From NCBI GenBank assembly GCA_902797475.1, contig CADBTG010000060.1, positions 1 to 6,541 of the forward strand: a DNA stretch of 6,541 nt, read 5' to 3'. The notes beneath the pieces were generated by a model that saw only the letters and a program-made list of their open reading frames with translations, searched no databases and was not told the origin of the DNA. A program made the position numbers and the translations under genes. Below, in pieces: positions 5,046-6,541 of the stretch. How positions within the stretch are numbered: position 1 is the stretch's first letter; every line of letters starts with the position of its first letter. Source of the DNA: an uncultured Lachnospiraceae bacterium (lineage in GTDB: Bacteria; Bacillota; Clostridia; Lachnospirales; Lachnospiraceae).

Positions 5046-6541
5046 GTGGCAGAACAGAACAATGAAAATCGGAATGAGGACCTCGGCGAGCTTTTGAAGA
5101 TTCGCCGCCAGAAGCTTGCGGATCTGCAGGCAGCCGGAAAGGATCCTTTTCAGATTACGAAATATGACCAGACGCACCATACGGATGAGGTGAAGAAGCT
5201 TTACACCGAGCTTGAGGAGAAGCTTCTTGCAGGCCGTCAGGCGCCCGATACGGAGGGACTTGACGAGGCCGCAGCCCGTGAGGTGAAGAAGAACGATTAC
5301 AATGAGCGCAGAGCCATCATGGATGCTCAGCCGATTGAGGTTTCGATTGCGGGCCGCATGATGTTCAAGCGTGTTATGGGTAAGGCTTCCTTCATCAATC
5401 TGCAGGATCTGAAGGGAAGCATCCAGGTATATGTATCGAGAGATGCCATCGGAGAGGACAGCTATGCGGATTTCAAGAAATCCGACATCGGCGACATCTA
5501 CGGTGTCAAAGGCTATGCCTTCCGTACGATGACCGGCGAGATTTCGGTGCATGCATCCGAACTGATCCTTCTCAGCAAGAGCCTTCAGGTTCTTCCCGAG
5601 AAATTCCACGGCATGACCAATACCGACATGCGCTACCGTCAGCGTTATACCGACCTGATCATGAACCCCGAGGTAAAGGACACATTTGTCAAGAGATCGA
5701 AGATGATTTCCTGCATCCGCAGTTTCCTTTCCGGCCGCGGCTTTATGGAGGTTGAGACGCCCATGCTGGTAGCCAATGCAGGAGGTGCTGCCGCAAGACC
5801 GTTCGAGACGCATTATAATTCCCTTGATGAGGACGTAAAGCTCCGCATCAGCCTTGAGCTTTACCTGAAGAGACTGATTGTCGGCGGTTTGGAGCGCGTT
5901 TACGAGATCGGCCGCGTATTCCGTAACGAGGGCTGCGATACGAGACATAACCCCGAGTTTACGCTGATGGAGCTCTATCAGGCATACACCGATTACTACG
6001 GAATGATGGAGCTGACCGAGTCGATGTTCCGCTATCTTGCAAAGGAAGTATGCGGCTCCGAGAAGATCAGCTATAACGGCACCGAGATTGACCTCGGAAA
6101 GCCTTTTGCACGCCTTACGATGACCGAGGCCGTGAAGCAGTATTCCGGCATCGATTTCGATCAGGTTAAGGATGACGACGAGGCTAAGGCACTCGCGAAG
6201 GAGCACCATGTGGAGTTTGAAGCCCGTCATACGAAGGGCGACATCCTGAATCTGTTCTTCGAGACATTCGTTGAGGAGCATCTGGTTCAGCCCACATTTA
6301 TCATGGACCATCCCGTAGAGATCAGCCCGCTCACGAAGCGTAAACCCGACAAGCCGGGCTATGTAGAGCGTTTTGAGCTCTATATCAACACTTGGGAGAT
6401 GTGCAACGCATATTCCGAGCTTAACGACCCGATCGACCAGCGTGAGCGCTTTAAAGCGCAGGAGAAGGCACTTGCCGCAGGCGACGAAGAGGCAAATACG
6501 ACCGATGAGGACTTCATGAACGCCCTCGAGATCGGCATGCC
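5046..6541 (+). CDS. lysS: Lysyl-tRNA synthetase, class II, 3' end missing
   Basis: This cytoplasmic enzyme activates lysine with ATP and attaches it to tRNA-Lys. The frame runs from a GTG start to the window edge without a stop: 498 full codons plus two bases. An N-terminal helix (about 10-30) precedes KYDQTHHTDE (39-48). A charged linker (about 50-97) follows, longer than in the E. coli type enzyme. The OB-fold tRNA anticodon-binding domain covers about 98-185, including AGRMMFKRVMGKASFINLQD. Class II motif 1 is around 227-241 (FLSGRGFMEVETPML). Motif 2 is around 286-313 (YEIGRVFRNEG, then RHNPEFTLMELYQAY). TFIMDHPVEISPLTK (417-431) and ERFELYINTWEMCNAYSELNDP (441-462) are typical of LysRS. 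The window ends at ALEIGMP, just before motif 3, so the C-terminus is not visible. It is co-transcribed with greA after a 20-base gap. The long linker probably reflects lineage rather than damage. Confidence 0.96.
   Translation, partial: MAEQNNENRNEDLGELLKIRRQKLADLQAAGKDPFQITKYDQTHHTDEVKKLYTELEEKLLAGRQAPDTEGLDEAAAREVKKNDYNERRAIMDAQPIEVSIAGRMMFKRVMGKASFINLQDLKGSIQVYVSRDAIGEDSYADFKKSDIGDIYGVKGYAFRTMTGEISVHASELILLSKSLQVLPEKFHGMTNTDMRYRQRYTDLIMNPEVKDTFVKRSKMISCIRSFLSGRGFMEVETPMLVANAGGAAARPFETHYNSLDEDVKLRISLELYLKRLIVGGLERVYEIGRVFRNEGCDTRHNPEFTLMELYQAYTDYYGMMELTESMFRYLAKEVCGSEKISYNGTEIDLGKPFARLTMTEAVKQYSGIDFDQVKDDDEAKALAKEHHVEFEARHTKGDILNLFFETFVEEHLVQPTFIMDHPVEISPLTKRKPDKPGYVERFELYINTWEMCNAYSELNDPIDQRERFKAQEKALAAGDEEANTTDEDFMNALEIGM

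Noticed and set aside
5022..6311. A 429-codon open frame on the - strand opposite lysS
   Set aside because: It lies wholly antisense to a strongly conserved synthetase. Its Leu/Ile/Val-rich content is what the reverse complement of Lys/Glu/Asp-rich codons produces. No recognisable domain or ribosome site supports it.

Overview
The window looks like ordinary chromosome from an anaerobic Bacillota bacterium, most likely a Clostridia / Lachnospiraceae-type organism. The basis is Gram-positive style Shine-Dalgarno sites (AAAGGA, GGAGG), sigma-A type promoters, an Amidase_3 cell-wall hydrolase with an SH3-like domain, a cytoplasmic GH94 phosphorylase, and a greA-lysS pair. The lysyl-tRNA synthetase also carries an extended linker that I associate with this lineage. 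Base composition is about half G+C by eye. All five genes lie on the + strand, and none shows obvious signs of recent transfer.

Region by region: (1) Positions 1-1077 hold the 3' part of an N-acetylmuramoyl-L-alanine amidase gene whose frame is open to the left edge. It is followed after 12 bases by a YjjG/YfnB-type HAD nucleotidase gene (1090-1770), probably co-transcribed. (2) The 140-base gap 1771-1910 carries an inverted repeat (1826-1855) that can end the upstream unit. A near-consensus promoter (TTGACG-17-TATAAT, 1834-1862) lies inside and across the same repeat and faces the next gene. (3) Positions 1911-4292 encode a single-gene GH94 disaccharide phosphorylase, closed by a very strong intrinsic terminator (4311-4341). 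(4) The 238-base gap 4293-4530 holds two candidate promoters and a small leader hairpin. (5) greA (4531-5025) and lysS (5046 to the right edge, GTG start, cut off before class II motif 3) form an operon with a 20-base gap.

The genes fall into three functional units: envelope remodelling plus nucleotide clean-up, phosphorolytic sugar use, and transcription/translation housekeeping. Nothing links them into one pathway. No transporter or regulator accompanies the GH94 gene, so its substrate cannot be read from context.

I found no mobile element, CRISPR array, RNA gene or defence system, and no convincing previously undescribed system. The points most worth a second look are the promoter nested in a terminator-like hairpin before the GH94 gene, and a Gln in the GH94 protein where I expect the family's phosphate-site His.
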